Notes: generated by a model from the sequence alone, not told the origin. 43,196 nucleotides of DNA from Pseudoalteromonas sp. S16_S37 (GCF_014694405.1 NZ_JAAUWV010000042.1:1-43196); one strand, 5' to 3'. Positions 17,206-25,401 are shown, numbered from the stretch's first letter. Translations and numbers: made by a program.

Positions 17206-17222
17206 TGCAAATATTCTTTGCA
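17206..17222. promoter_or_regulatory. Palindrome upstream of the TonB-dependent receptor
   Basis: TGCAAA-TATTC-TTTGCA, a perfect 6-5-6 inverted repeat about 100 bases upstream of the receptor start. Shape and position fit a repressor or activator site; no cognate regulator is visible in the window. Confidence 0.35.
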
Positions 17223-17295
17223 CCCGTTATAACCGTAGCAGTGATTTAAATAAAGGCAAATTTTTAAATAAGTTTTCGAAAAATCTTAGGGTTAG

Positions 17296-17308
17296 CTGTA
17301 AATTACAG
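17296..17308. promoter_or_regulatory. Second palindrome in the receptor upstream region
   Basis: CTGTAAATTACAG is a perfect 13-base palindrome. It lies about 190 bases upstream of the receptor start and about 60 bases past the end of the small Cys-rich gene. It may be an operator or chance in AT-rich DNA. Confidence 0.3.
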
Positions 17309-17366
17309 TTAAAAAATGAGGGGAAAATAGAGATAAATTAAATTTTTAATGCAATCTGTTTGGTTG

Positions 17367-17528
17367 TTATTTGTCCAGATTGTTGAGGTTTTGTTGGTAT
17401 TTTAACCACTCTTTTCTTGCTGCCCTATACGTGTCCCAAACACAGGGGCAACAACTTCCACCCCCGCAGCATTCATCTGATTTGGGCTTTTGTGGTTCAT
17501 TTACTTGCTTTGCTGATGATTCTGTCAT
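17367..17528 (-). CDS. Small Cys-rich protein of the oxidoreductase-like (Oxidored-like) family
   Basis: A 53-residue protein encoded on the minus strand, ATG at 17528, TAA at 17367-17369. Its centre reads ECCGGGSCCPCVWDTYRAAR followed by KEW, matching the short Oxidored-like N-terminal domain (C-C-G-x-G-C-x-x-C-V-W-D-x-Y), a motif found in small bacterial proteins and at the ends of some eukaryotic proteins. Five cysteines in ten residues suggest a metal or Fe-S site. It has no signal peptide. Molecular function is unknown. It is followed downstream on the same strand by the TonB-dependent receptor, 260 bases away, and is divergent from the LETM1-like gene. Confidence 0.85.
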   Translation of the reverse strand: MTESSAKQVNEPQKPKSDECCGGGSCCPCVWDTYRAARKEWLKYQQNLNNLDK

Positions 17529-17618
17529 TTTTATGAACAATTAAGACTAAAATCACATAGTACCATTAAAAGAAAATTTGCTAAACTCGGTTATAACCTA
17601 TTTGGATAGTGGAATTGC

Positions 17619-17984
17619 ATGAGGCTGATAAGAGTAGTTCACAAAGCACCTATTAGAGTTGCCAAAATATCGAAAAGAAGACAGCAAATCAGATTGCGAC
17701 GTGCAATGATCGAATTAAAACTGGCTTTGTCTCAGGAAAAACAAGAAACCAAAGAAATGCTAGATATCTATAAGAGATATAGCTCTGGAAAAGCGCATAA
17801 GAGTGAATTAAAAGTTGCAAATAAACAATTTTTTGATTTGCTCAAAGGTTTAGGCCTTGGCGTGTTTGCATTATTGCCATTTGCGCCAATCACTATCCCT
17901 TTGATTGTAAAATTGGGTCAGTGGGTAGGTGTTGATGTGCTACCTAGTTCGTTTTCATCTAATAATAAAGCTTCGCGTAAATAA
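17619..17984 (+). CDS. Small membrane protein with LETM1-like segment
   Basis: A 121-residue protein: a very basic N-terminus (RVVHKAPIRVAKISKRRQQIRLRR), a charged helical middle (ALSQEKQETKEMLDIYKRY) and one hydrophobic stretch (LGLGVFALLPFAPITIPLIV) running into GQWVGVDVLPSSF. The order L-L-P-F-x-P-x-x-x-x-x-x-L then L-P-S-x-F resembles the membrane segment of LETM1-like proteins. No ribosome-binding domain is present, so it is at most a short bacterial relative. Start ATG at 17619 has GTGGA nine bases upstream. Likely a single-pass inner-membrane protein; function unknown. Confidence 0.7.
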   Translation: MRLIRVVHKAPIRVAKISKRRQQIRLRRAMIELKLALSQEKQETKEMLDIYKRYSSGKAHKSELKVANKQFFDLLKGLGLGVFALLPFAPITIPLIVKLGQWVGVDVLPSSFSSNNKASRK

Positions 17985-18048
17985 GTGATTTAAAGCTCGT
18001 AACTTGTTATTCTTAAATTAGACTTTTTAAAGTACGAGACAAATTATA

Positions 18049-19416
18049 ATGCGCGGATTACTTGTTCAAGCCAACACTGGCATACCCATTCATTTCGTTT
18101 TGAAATCTCAGCTAGAAGACTGGCTGAAATCTCAATCGGCTCTAACAAAATCTTTTGTTGGCGCACTAAAATCAACCAACACAAAGAACTTTTTTATTCC
18201 GCAAGAAAACAGCGATAAATTAGCGTTAGTCGTGTGCTTAGTCGACTCGCTTGACTCGATGTGGCTAGCGGGAGATCTTGCTAAACAATTACCAAAAGGC
18301 GTTTATCAAATTCAAGGTAGCGAAGAGTTTGTTGAACAGCAAGCGTTGAGTTTTGCTCTAGGTGCATATCAATTCTCTGTCTATAAATCGATGGCGAAAA
18401 TCGAATCCCAACTAGCAATTGCAGATAGTGCCATGTTAGAGCGTGTGGAGCGCTGTGCAGAAGCTATTTATTTGGTGCGAGATTTAGTGAATACGCCAGC
18501 CGCTGACATGATGCCTCAACACCTAGCTGAGACGATGAGTGAGTTGGCTGAGCGCTTTAATGGTGAGTTTACTGAATTTATTGGTGATGAGCTTCTTGAA
18601 CAAAATTATCCAACAATTCATATGGTTGGTAGGGCAAGTGATAATAAACCTAGACTATTAGACCTAACATGGGGCGATGAAAAGCATCCAAAACTCACTT
18701 TGGTCGGCAAAGGTGTATGTTTTGACTCCGGGGGGTTAGACCTCAAGCCAGCCGCTGGCATGCGAAACATGAAAAAGGACATGGGTGGGGCTGCACATGT
18801 GATTGGTCTTGCGCAAATGGTGATGGCGGCAAACTTACCAGTGCGTTTACGTGTTTTAGTTCCCGCTGTAGAGAACGCAGTTTCGCGTAATGCATTTAGA
18901 CCGGGTGATGTGATTAAAACCCGCAAAGGTATTACGGTAGAGATTGACAACACTGATGCCGAGGGGCGTCTGGTATTGTGTGATGCACTGGCTGAAGCAC
19001 AAAGCGAATCTCCAGATTTATTAGTTGATTTTGCTACTTTAACAGGGGCTTGTCGAATCGCATTAGGCACTGAGTTGCCAGGCTTCTTTAGTACGGATTC
19101 AGAAGTTGCAGCAGGATTAATTGAACATGGCTTAAATGCACAGGACCCAGTATGGCAGCTGCCTTTGTTTGATCAGTATAGGGATCTATTCAAAAGTGAT
19201 GTGGCTGATATGGCAAACTGTGGTTCTACTCCATTTGCTGGCGCCATTACGGCGGCGCTCTATCTTAAAGAGTTTGTCGAACCACAGCAGACACCATGGG
19301 TGCATTTTGACGTAATGGCATGGAACGTACGTTCCCTACCAGGTCGACCTGCAGGTGGCGAAGGGTTAGGTTTGCGAGCAACGTTTAACTATCTAGCTAA
19401 TCGTTACTCTAAATAA
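18049..19416 (+). CDS. Leucyl aminopeptidase family protein (peptidase M17)
   Basis: A 455-residue cytosolic M17 metalloaminopeptidase. The complete two-metal site is visible with spacing identical to E. coli PepA: Lys221 and Asp226 (GKGVCFDSGGL), Lys233, Asp244, Asp303 and Glu305 with catalytic Arg307 (NTDAEGRLVLCDAL). The N-terminal domain (1 to about 140) is shorter and divergent relative to PepA, so this is the second M17 group often annotated simply as leucyl aminopeptidase family, not certainly PepA or PepB. It removes N-terminal residues from peptides. A strong terminator follows. It is convergent with pepD, another peptidase gene. Confidence 0.92.
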   Translation: MRGLLVQANTGIPIHFVLKSQLEDWLKSQSALTKSFVGALKSTNTKNFFIPQENSDKLALVVCLVDSLDSMWLAGDLAKQLPKGVYQIQGSEEFVEQQALSFALGAYQFSVYKSMAKIESQLAIADSAMLERVERCAEAIYLVRDLVNTPAADMMPQHLAETMSELAERFNGEFTEFIGDELLEQNYPTIHMVGRASDNKPRLLDLTWGDEKHPKLTLVGKGVCFDSGGLDLKPAAGMRNMKKDMGGAAHVIGLAQMVMAANLPVRLRVLVPAVENAVSRNAFRPGDVIKTRKGITVEIDNTDAEGRLVLCDALAEAQSESPDLLVDFATLTGACRIALGTELPGFFSTDSEVAAGLIEHGLNAQDPVWQLPLFDQYRDLFKSDVADMANCGSTPFAGAITAALYLKEFVEPQQTPWVHFDVMAWNVRSLPGRPAGGEGLGLRATFNYLANRYSK

Positions 19417-19430
19417 CACGTTAAAGATGA

Positions 19431-19456
19431 GCGGGTTTGTGATAACCCGCTTTTTT
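19431..19456 (+). terminator. Terminator of the M17 peptidase gene
   Basis: GCGGGTT-TGTGAT-AACCCGC followed by TTTTTT. The T-run touches the stop codon of the convergent pepD gene. Confidence 0.9.
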
Positions 19457-20921
19457 ATTTGCTAGGAATGTTTGCCAAAATGGCTTTCATTTGTTGCCAA
19501 TATAAGCCAACCGTGTCAATTTTTACTTTCTCATCAGGAGAATGAGGAAATTTAATGGTTGGGCCAAATGAAATCATATCCATATGTGGATAAGGTTTTT
19601 TGAATAATCCACATTCAAGTCCCGCATGGATCACCATAATGTCAGGCTTTCTACCATAAATATCTTCATATACATCGCGGAATATATGCAATATTTGTGA
19701 GTCGGGATCTGGCTTCCACCCAGGATATGCGCCAGACAATGTAATATCGGCACCAGTCAATGAGGCCAGTGAATGCAAGGAACCTGTAACATCTTCTCTA
19801 CCAGAATCAATCAGGGAACGCACTAAACAGAGTATCTCTACGCATTCATCTGTGCTTTCAATTACGCCAACGTTTAGTGAAGTTTCAACTACACCTTCAA
19901 TATCATCACTCATGCGCACGACGCCATTTGGACAGGCATTGATTAAGGCTAATAGTTTGCTTTGCGACGAATTGTTCATAGGGGCAAGGTGCGAGCTATG
20001 TTCTTTGATGCTTAAGCATAAGTTAGTTTCGATAGACTTTAGTTCTTCTTTTAACAATGTCTCAAATGCTTTTAGCTGGCTTTCAAAGTGTGCTAATTCT
20101 GAGCTTGGTAACGCAATTTGGGCATAAGCCTCGCGTGGGATTGCATTGCGTAATGAACCGCCCTTAATGGCAATAAGGTGCCAATTAATATCGGTGACAT
20201 GATGTTGTAAAAAGCGCGCCAGTAACTTGTTTGCGTTTGCACGACCAGTATGAATATCTACACCAGAATGACCGCCTTTGAGCCCTTTTAATGCAATTTC
20301 AAAAACACTCATATTGGCTAGGGGTTGGCGCTCAACACTAAGCTTAATGCTGGCATCTACGCCACCAGCACAACCCATGTAAATTTCACCTTCTTGCTCT
20401 GAGTCTGTATTGAGTAAGATATCACCACTTAGCCAGCCTTGTTCAAGGCCAAATGCGCCAGTCATGCCGGCTTCTTCATCAATTGTGAGAAGCACTTCTA
20501 AAGGACCATGAGGAATATCATCAGCAGCAAGAACTGCTAAACATGAAGCCATGCCAATACCGTTATCTGCGCCAAGCGTAGTGCCTTTTGCTGTAACCCA
20601 TTCTCCATCGATGTATGGCTTTATGGGGTCACAGGTGAAGTCATGATCAGTATCATCATTTTTTTGTGGCACCATATCGATGTGTGCTTGCAGCACTACC
20701 GCTTTTTTATTCTCCATGCCTGCAGTTGCATTCTTTTTAATGAACACGTTGCCAGTTGGGTCGCGGCGCACATCAAGCCCTTGGCTTGTTGCCCATTCTA
20801 CAATGAATTGAGCTAGCGCGTCTTCGTGTTTAGAAGGATGTGGAATTGCACAGATTTGATCGAAGAACTGCCAAATTGCTTTTGGTTCTAGTTGGCCAAT
20901 TTCAGAATATGGTTTAAACAA
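19455..20921 (-). CDS. pepD: Aminoacyl-histidine dipeptidase (peptidase D, M20)
   Basis: A 488-residue cytosolic dipeptidase of clan MH (carnosinase-like, Xaa-His). Metal ligands and catalytic residues: His80 and Asp82 (QAHIDMVPQ), Asp119 (LGADNGIG), Glu149/Glu150 (TIDEEAGMTGAF), with the lid domain in the middle and a C-terminal HAGLECGLF motif. The start codon is TTG at 20921; an AGGG lies eight bases upstream and no ATG is available in frame before a stop. That AGGG is locked into a perfect 14-bp hairpin (20930-20972), implying translational control. The gene is 66 bases downstream of fabH on the same strand and may share its transcript. Confidence 0.95.
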   Translation of the reverse strand: MFKPYSEIGQLEPKAIWQFFDQICAIPHPSKHEDALAQFIVEWATSQGLDVRRDPTGNVFIKKNATAGMENKKAVVLQAHIDMVPQKNDDTDHDFTCDPIKPYIDGEWVTAKGTTLGADNGIGMASCLAVLAADDIPHGPLEVLLTIDEEAGMTGAFGLEQGWLSGDILLNTDSEQEGEIYMGCAGGVDASIKLSVERQPLANMSVFEIALKGLKGGHSGVDIHTGRANANKLLARFLQHHVTDINWHLIAIKGGSLRNAIPREAYAQIALPSSELAHFESQLKAFETLLKEELKSIETNLCLSIKEHSSHLAPMNNSSQSKLLALINACPNGVVRMSDDIEGVVETSLNVGVIESTDECVEILCLVRSLIDSGREDVTGSLHSLASLTGADITLSGAYPGWKPDPDSQILHIFRDVYEDIYGRKPDIMVIHAGLECGLFKKPYPHMDMISFGPTIKFPHSPDEKVKIDTVGLYWQQMKAILANIPSK

Positions 20922-20929
20922 GGTGTTTT

Positions 20930-20972
20930 CCCTACTTGAATGAATAAATTAAATTTTATCATTCAAGTAGGG
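20930..20972 (-). promoter_or_regulatory. 14-bp perfect hairpin sequestering the pepD ribosome-binding site
   Basis: CCCTACTTGAATGA (20930-20943) and TCATTCAAGTAGGG (20959-20972) are perfect complements around a 15-base loop made only of A and T. On the pepD transcript the downstream arm ends in AAGTAGGG, which includes the Shine-Dalgarno eight bases before the TTG start. No T-run follows, so a terminator for fabH is less likely than RBS occlusion (or a protein-binding dyad). Confidence 0.7.
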
Positions 20973-20987
20973 AGTAATGCGACCGCT

Positions 20988-22052
20988 TTATTGGCAAGCT
21001 TTAACCGCAGGAGCTATAAGCTCAAGCCCAGTTTGTGTACAAGGTTCTAACTTGGCGTCACTTAGTTCAATAGGAGTTACTCGGTCTCCCCATTTTATGT
21101 AGCTTGCCGCCCATGTTAGGCCGGCACCAAATGCTGCAGACATAATGTTACTGTTGGGCTTGATAAGTCCGTTTTCAACTGCTTCACACAGAGCAATGGC
21201 AATGGTTGCTGCCGAAGTATTACCGTATTTATCAATGTTCACCATAACCTTATCGTCTTGAATATCAAGGCGTTGTTGAATTGCTTGAATAATACGTAGG
21301 TTTGCTTGGTGTGGCACTAATACGTCAATATCACTAAGGCGCAAATTAGCTTGAGCAAGTACATCATCGCAAGCCTCGCTCATGCCTTTGACGGCGCGTT
21401 TGAAGATTTCTCTACCTTCAAATAACAGATCAGAAGGCCCGGTCGGCTGATACTTATTCATATCTGTTCCGTAGTTAGCAATGTGCAGAATATCTCTATC
21501 ACCGCTGTCACAGCCCGTTTTTGTACCGAGCAAACCACAAGGTTCTTCACTTGCTTCTAATACTACGGCTCCTGCGCCATCGCCAAACAGTACGGCGCTG
21601 TCTCTTTTCGCCCAGTTTACGTACCAAGTCATACGCTCAGCGGCAACCACAACGGCACGTTTAATCATCCCAGCTCTAATTTGCGCGGTAGCATTTTGTA
21701 GCGCGTATAAAAAACCTGAACAGGCTGCATTGGTATCACATGCGGCTGCACCAGTTGCCCCGATATTTTTTTGCACAAGAGATGCGGTGTTTGCAACCAT
21801 CGTTGAAGGCGTACAGGTAGCTAAGAGAACCAAGTCAATATCTTCACCGGTTAATCCAGCACATGCGAGTGCATGCTTACTCGCTACTGTTGCCAAGTCA
21901 GCTGTTGAAGCATGACTTACTCGGCGCTCTTTTATACCGGTTCTGCTGCTAATCCATTCATCATTGGTATCAACAATTTGGCTCAGTTCATCATTTGTTA
22001 TTTTGGCTGGTGGAATACACTTTCCCCATCCAGTAATTTTTGCGTAAATCAT
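20988..22052 (-). CDS. fabH: 3-oxoacyl-ACP synthase III (FabH-type ketosynthase)
   Basis: A 354-residue thiolase-fold ketosynthase that condenses acyl-CoA with malonyl-ACP to start fatty acid synthesis. The triad is Cys111 (NAACSGFLY), His248 (PHQANLRI) and Asn278 (GNTSAAT). EWISSRTGIKERR near residue 35 is the usual KASIII substrate-lining motif. It is not in a plsX-fabH-fabD cluster, so it is probably a second, stand-alone FabH with possibly different primer preference (for example medium-chain or alternative acyl-CoA); this is inference. The C-terminus carries about 25 residues beyond the usual end (LEPCTQTGLELIAPAVKACQ). pepD follows on the same strand. Confidence 0.9.
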   Translation of the reverse strand: MIYAKITGWGKCIPPAKITNDELSQIVDTNDEWISSRTGIKERRVSHASTADLATVASKHALACAGLTGEDIDLVLLATCTPSTMVANTASLVQKNIGATGAAACDTNAACSGFLYALQNATAQIRAGMIKRAVVVAAERMTWYVNWAKRDSAVLFGDGAGAVVLEASEEPCGLLGTKTGCDSGDRDILHIANYGTDMNKYQPTGPSDLLFEGREIFKRAVKGMSEACDDVLAQANLRLSDIDVLVPHQANLRIIQAIQQRLDIQDDKVMVNIDKYGNTSAATIAIALCEAVENGLIKPNSNIMSAAFGAGLTWAASYIKWGDRVTPIELSDAKLEPCTQTGLELIAPAVKACQ

Positions 22053-22195
22053 GCGGTTCTCTTATTCTTGTCTGACCAGAGGCCAATTTTGGGCATTTAT
22101 AGCAAATATCGTCAGTGATCACCAGCTGATATTGCCTACAGGCTTCAGTGTAGACTAGACTTATACTAATGGTACATATTGATCTGTAAGGTATT

Positions 22196-22597
22196 ATGGC
22201 TAACAAAATTAGAGCGGAATTACTTGAACATCTTATAGAGCAAGAGCGCCAATTACTTGAGCCCAGCGTGCGTCAGTCATGCAATATGCTTGATAGGTTA
22301 CTCAGTGAAGACTTTTATGAAATATCAGCTAATGGTCTGATTTTTGACAAAAAGCATGTTATTTCTCGCTTACCCGATGAAAAAGTGCCGCAGTTTTATA
22401 ATCAAGCTTTTAAAGGTCGCATGCTGAGTGAACAGCTGGTGCAGCTAACTTATCATGCGGCCTATCGTCGTAGTGTAAAGTGCCAACTTAACTACTCAGT
22501 TCGTATGTCTTTATGGCGTTTTGAAGATGATTTGTGGAGACTGGTATTTCATCAAGGTACGCCCTGTGCCGAGTTTAAGTTGTCTTTGGATGACTGA
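22196..22597 (+). CDS. SnoaL/DUF4440-like NTF2-fold protein
   Basis: A 133-residue protein with the cone-shaped NTF2-like layout: helix (LLEPSVRQSCNMLDRLLSEDFYEISANG), then FDKKHVISRLPDE and C-terminal strands (SVRMSLWRFEDDLWRLVFHQGTP). This arrangement is shared by DUF4440 proteins, mostly of unknown enzymatic or binding role. No catalytic residues can be assigned. Good ribosome-binding site (AAGG) seven bases before ATG 22196. Divergent from fabH across a 143-base gap in which no other gene is seen. Followed by the RegB-type kinase 84 bases on. Confidence 0.75.
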   Translation: MANKIRAELLEHLIEQERQLLEPSVRQSCNMLDRLLSEDFYEISANGLIFDKKHVISRLPDEKVPQFYNQAFKGRMLSEQLVQLTYHAAYRRSVKCQLNYSVRMSLWRFEDDLWRLVFHQGTPCAEFKLSLDD

Positions 22598-22681
22598 TCC
22601 AAGTCATTAAAAACTGCAGTTACCCTTGTTATTTAAACGTAATGAGTTAGATTAGGCGCTTTTAATTTAACTGCGATCGCG

Positions 22682-23914
22682 ATGTTCGTTTTCTCTCCTA
22701 ACTCCGCTATTGGGCGTTTGTTGCTCTTAAGAACCACAGCAATTGTTGTGCAATTACTGATGGTACTTGCAGGGTCTTTTGTATTTTACAAAGACATCAA
22801 TTTGTTACCGGTACTTATAGTCATTGCTATTGAGTCTGTATTCCAGTTAGCGAGTGTTTACGCCTACCGAAATACCTATGAAGCAGCACACACCGGAATG
22901 CTCCTACAATTACTCGCTGATGTGGTATTTTTAACGATACTGTTATCGCTTTCAGGCGGTGCGAGTAATGCATTTGTCTCTTTGCTATTGTTGCCCATCG
23001 TTATTGGGGCTGTGACCTTACCCAAGCGTTTTGTAATTGTTATAGCCGTGAGCGCAATCGCAAGTTATGGCTATATGTTTTGGCAAATGCCCAGTGGACA
23101 TATGCATCATATGAATATGACCGAGCACTTTGCGGGCATGTTAGTTAATTTTGTATTTAGCGTACTAGTGATAGTTTTTGTCGTGATGGCATTGGCCAAA
23201 CAATTACAGCAAAGAGAGAAAAAGCTTGCCACAGCACGAGAAAAGCAACTGAAAAACGAGCAGCTCTTAGCTTTGGGAGCTGCTGGCGCGCAAGCGACTC
23301 ACCAGTTAGCAACACCCATTGCAACTTTAGGTCTTTTGCTCGAAGAGGTTTATGAAGAACACCCCAAGCATCCTGCATGGCAAGAAATACAAGCCGCATT
23401 AACTCAATGCAAGGAGCAATTAGAGGGTTTTCGAGCGCAAACTGAGTATTTGAAAAATGCACCATCTCAAGCATCTATAAAAATTGGCGATTTGCTAAGT
23501 GAGTTGAAAAGTCTAGCAGCGATGCAATTTAGCACCCAAACAATAACTGTAGAGGTGAGTAATCAAGATGACCTCATTTGTGCAGACCCATTATTAATAC
23601 CTGCTTTACTCAACGTTATTGCTAATGCTGCAAGAGCTAATGAGCAAGCATTGCAGAGTAAGATCCAGATAAAAAGTCGTTCGGAGGATCATTTTTGGAA
23701 ACTCACGATAAGTGACTTAGGCGCAGGGATCGAGCCTCATAAATTAGTGAAGTTAGGCCATGATATTGTACCGAGTGAACATGGTTTGGGCATGGCATTG
23801 GTTTTATCAAACGCAACACTTGAGCGCCTACAAGGAAAAATGACGATTGAAAATAACCCTCAATGTGGTTCCACCACAAGGATTATATTGCCGTTAACGA
23901 AGGTGACTATATGA
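22682..23914 (+). CDS. Redox-sensing histidine kinase of the RegB/PrrB/RoxS family
   Basis: A 410-residue inner-membrane sensor kinase. About six membrane segments occupy residues 12-170 and include GGASNAFVS, the GGxxxNxF quinone-binding signature of RegB. The H-box is GAQATHQLATPIATL with phosphoacceptor His207, and Cys243 (TQCKEQL) matches the redox-active dimerisation cysteine of RegB. The ATPase half has N-box VIANAARAN, G-boxes DLGAGIE and HGLGMAL. Known for the family: autophosphorylation responds to the quinone pool redox state and controls respiratory genes. A periplasmic/loop stretch GHMHHMNMTEH (about residues 140-150) is unusually His/Met rich. The stop codon overlaps the start of the response regulator gene (ATGA). 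Confidence 0.92.
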   Translation: MFVFSPNSAIGRLLLLRTTAIVVQLLMVLAGSFVFYKDINLLPVLIVIAIESVFQLASVYAYRNTYEAAHTGMLLQLLADVVFLTILLSLSGGASNAFVSLLLLPIVIGAVTLPKRFVIVIAVSAIASYGYMFWQMPSGHMHHMNMTEHFAGMLVNFVFSVLVIVFVVMALAKQLQQREKKLATAREKQLKNEQLLALGAAGAQATHQLATPIATLGLLLEEVYEEHPKHPAWQEIQAALTQCKEQLEGFRAQTEYLKNAPSQASIKIGDLLSELKSLAAMQFSTQTITVEVSNQDDLICADPLLIPALLNVIANAARANEQALQSKIQIKSRSEDHFWKLTISDLGAGIEPHKLVKLGHDIVPSEHGLGMALVLSNATLERLQGKMTIENNPQCGSTTRIILPLTKVTI

Positions 23915-24441
23915 CCATGAAATTACTGATCATTGAAGATGACATCGCACTTGCAAACACGTTGGCAAGACGATTAACAAAACATGATTTCAAGTCGTAT
24001 GTTGTCAACGACGTGAATGAAATATTACAACAGTGCCAGATATTACGGCCAGATTTTGTATTGTTGGATATGAACTTAAATGGGGTTTCTGGGCTTAAGT
24101 TTATTGCTGACATACGAGCGTTTTTACCTGCCAGCCGCATTGTGTTATTGACAGGTTTTGCAAGTATTGCGACAGCAGTAGAGGCGGTTAAGCTCGGTGC
24201 CGATGACTACTTATCAAAACCTGCAGATACGCGTTTAATCGTACAAACACTTCTTGGTCAAAATGGTATGAACGAACAAACCTTAAATACCGATACGATG
24301 TCAGCTGAGCGAGTGGAGTGGGAACATATTCAACAAGTGCTCAAAGTGAATGACGGGAATGTGTCTCAAACGGCACGACAACTCAACATGCACAGACGCA
24401 CTTTGCAACGAAAATTGCAAAAGAGACCAGTCCTTAAATAA
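23911..24441 (+). CDS. Response regulator of the RegA/PrrA/RoxR family
   Basis: A 176-residue regulator. The receiver domain has Glu9/Asp10/Asp11, phosphoacceptor Asp53 (FVLLDMNLNG), Thr in LLTGFAS and Lys in YLSKPAD. The C-terminal Fis-like helix-turn-helix (NVSQTARQLNMHRRTLQRKL) is almost invariant in RegA/ActR/PrrA proteins, as is the linker AERVEWEHIQQVL. It binds DNA to control respiration and redox genes. I choose ATG 23911, which overlaps the kinase stop codon as ATGA, over a longer in-frame ATG at 23863 that would extend the protein into the kinase gene. Strongly coupled kinase/regulator pair. Confidence 0.94.
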   Translation: MTMKLLIIEDDIALANTLARRLTKHDFKSYVVNDVNEILQQCQILRPDFVLLDMNLNGVSGLKFIADIRAFLPASRIVLLTGFASIATAVEAVKLGADDYLSKPADTRLIVQTLLGQNGMNEQTLNTDTMSAERVEWEHIQQVLKVNDGNVSQTARQLNMHRRTLQRKLQKRPVLK

Positions 24442-24597
24442 GCCCCTTTGTTGGGCTGGCTTACTAGCGCAAAAGCTTGGAATGAAGTTTCGCTCTTTTA
24501 GGTTATAAAACGCTCAATTTTAGGGAATATTTAGTGAAGTTTGCTCAAGGTTCAACTATTGCCTAAATTTAAATTAAAATGTTCAAAAGATTTTTGC

Positions 24598-25002
24598 ATG
24601 CTGACTTTCGATTTAAATTATTGGGCCGTGCTGCTGGCAGCATTGTCATCATTTATGCTCGGCGGTGTATGGTACTCGCCGTGGTTATTTGGCCACAGAT
24701 GGATGGAATGCTGTGGTTTAACCGATGTGGACCTACAACAAAGTGATCCTAAGCTCATTTATGGAGGAGCGTTTGTTTTGGCTTTATTAGCTGCTTTTAT
24801 TGTGGCTGCATTATTGGGCAAAGACCCTCTTCTACTTGATGCCATTACTTTAGGGGCCTCGATAGGTGGTGGACTCGTCACGCCAACTTTGGGCATTAGC
24901 TACATTTTTGAGCAAAGACCGCTTACTTTATTTTTTATTAACGGGGGATATCATACTTGCCAGTTTATTTTAATGGCTTCTGTACTAAGCATAACTGGGT
25001 AG
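24598..25002 (+). CDS. DUF1761 membrane protein
   Basis: About 134 residues with four hydrophobic segments. LNYWAVLLAALSSFMLGGVWYSPWLFGHRW is the family-defining start of DUF1761 (first helix then WYSP-x-LFG-x-W), and the C-terminal segment FFINGGYHTCQFILMASVL matches the family's closing helix. ATG 24598 puts the first helix right after the start; an upstream in-frame TTG at 24541 would add 19 non-conserved residues. Function is unknown. The next gene starts 6 bases after its stop. Confidence 0.85.
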   Translation: MLTFDLNYWAVLLAALSSFMLGGVWYSPWLFGHRWMECCGLTDVDLQQSDPKLIYGGAFVLALLAAFIVAALLGKDPLLLDAITLGASIGGGLVTPTLGISYIFEQRPLTLFFINGGYHTCQFILMASVLSITG

Positions 25003-25008
25003 AATGTG

Positions 25009-25260
25009 ATGGCTAAGCCGAATAAAAAAGGACCTGTACGCACAGTTGATATTTACTGTGCTAGCTGCAGCGTTGCGTTATTCAGATATCGCAAAGGCGG
25101 CAAGGGGGCATTGGTAAAAAGCTTTATGGAGCGCATTGTAAAAAACCACACAAAAAACAACACTCATTGCCCAACATGTGAACAAGAATTTGGCCGCATG
25201 ACCTTAATAAGAGGCACACCTGCTATTAAATTTGTTGGTGGTAAAGTTAGGTTTAAGTAA
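25009..25260 (+). CDS. Small zinc-ribbon-like protein
   Basis: An 83-residue basic protein with two Cys pairs: CASC at about residues 17-20 (DIYCASCSVALFRYRK) and CPTC at about residues 54-57 (THCPTCEQEFGR). The paired CxxC spacing indicates a zinc ribbon. No catalytic motif is seen, and I do not recognise a named family. ATG 25009 is directly preceded by an in-frame GTG at 25006. It follows the DUF1761 gene by 6 bases and is probably co-transcribed. Net positive charge would suit nucleic-acid or ribosome binding, which is only a guess. Confidence 0.75.
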   Translation: MAKPNKKGPVRTVDIYCASCSVALFRYRKGGKGALVKSFMERIVKNHTKNNTHCPTCEQEFGRMTLIRGTPAIKFVGGKVRFK

Positions 25261-25401
25261 ATAGCGGACAATTATCCTGTTTCGGTTATACGCAACTGAT
25301 AATATTGCAGCCGTTTGTGCTGTTTCAACGATTGAAAGTCACCCTCCCCACGGAACGGGCCAGTATGTTTGGGTGAGCTAAAGCCAATTGTGGCATTTGT
25401 G

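Noticed and set aside
18618..19070. A 150-codon antisense frame in the M17 peptidase gene
   Set aside because: It opposes the metal-binding core of a conserved enzyme and has no features of a real protein.
23863..23911. Longer N-terminus of the response regulator
   Set aside because: The extension lies inside the kinase gene; the ATGA overlap and the receiver-domain start both point to 23911.
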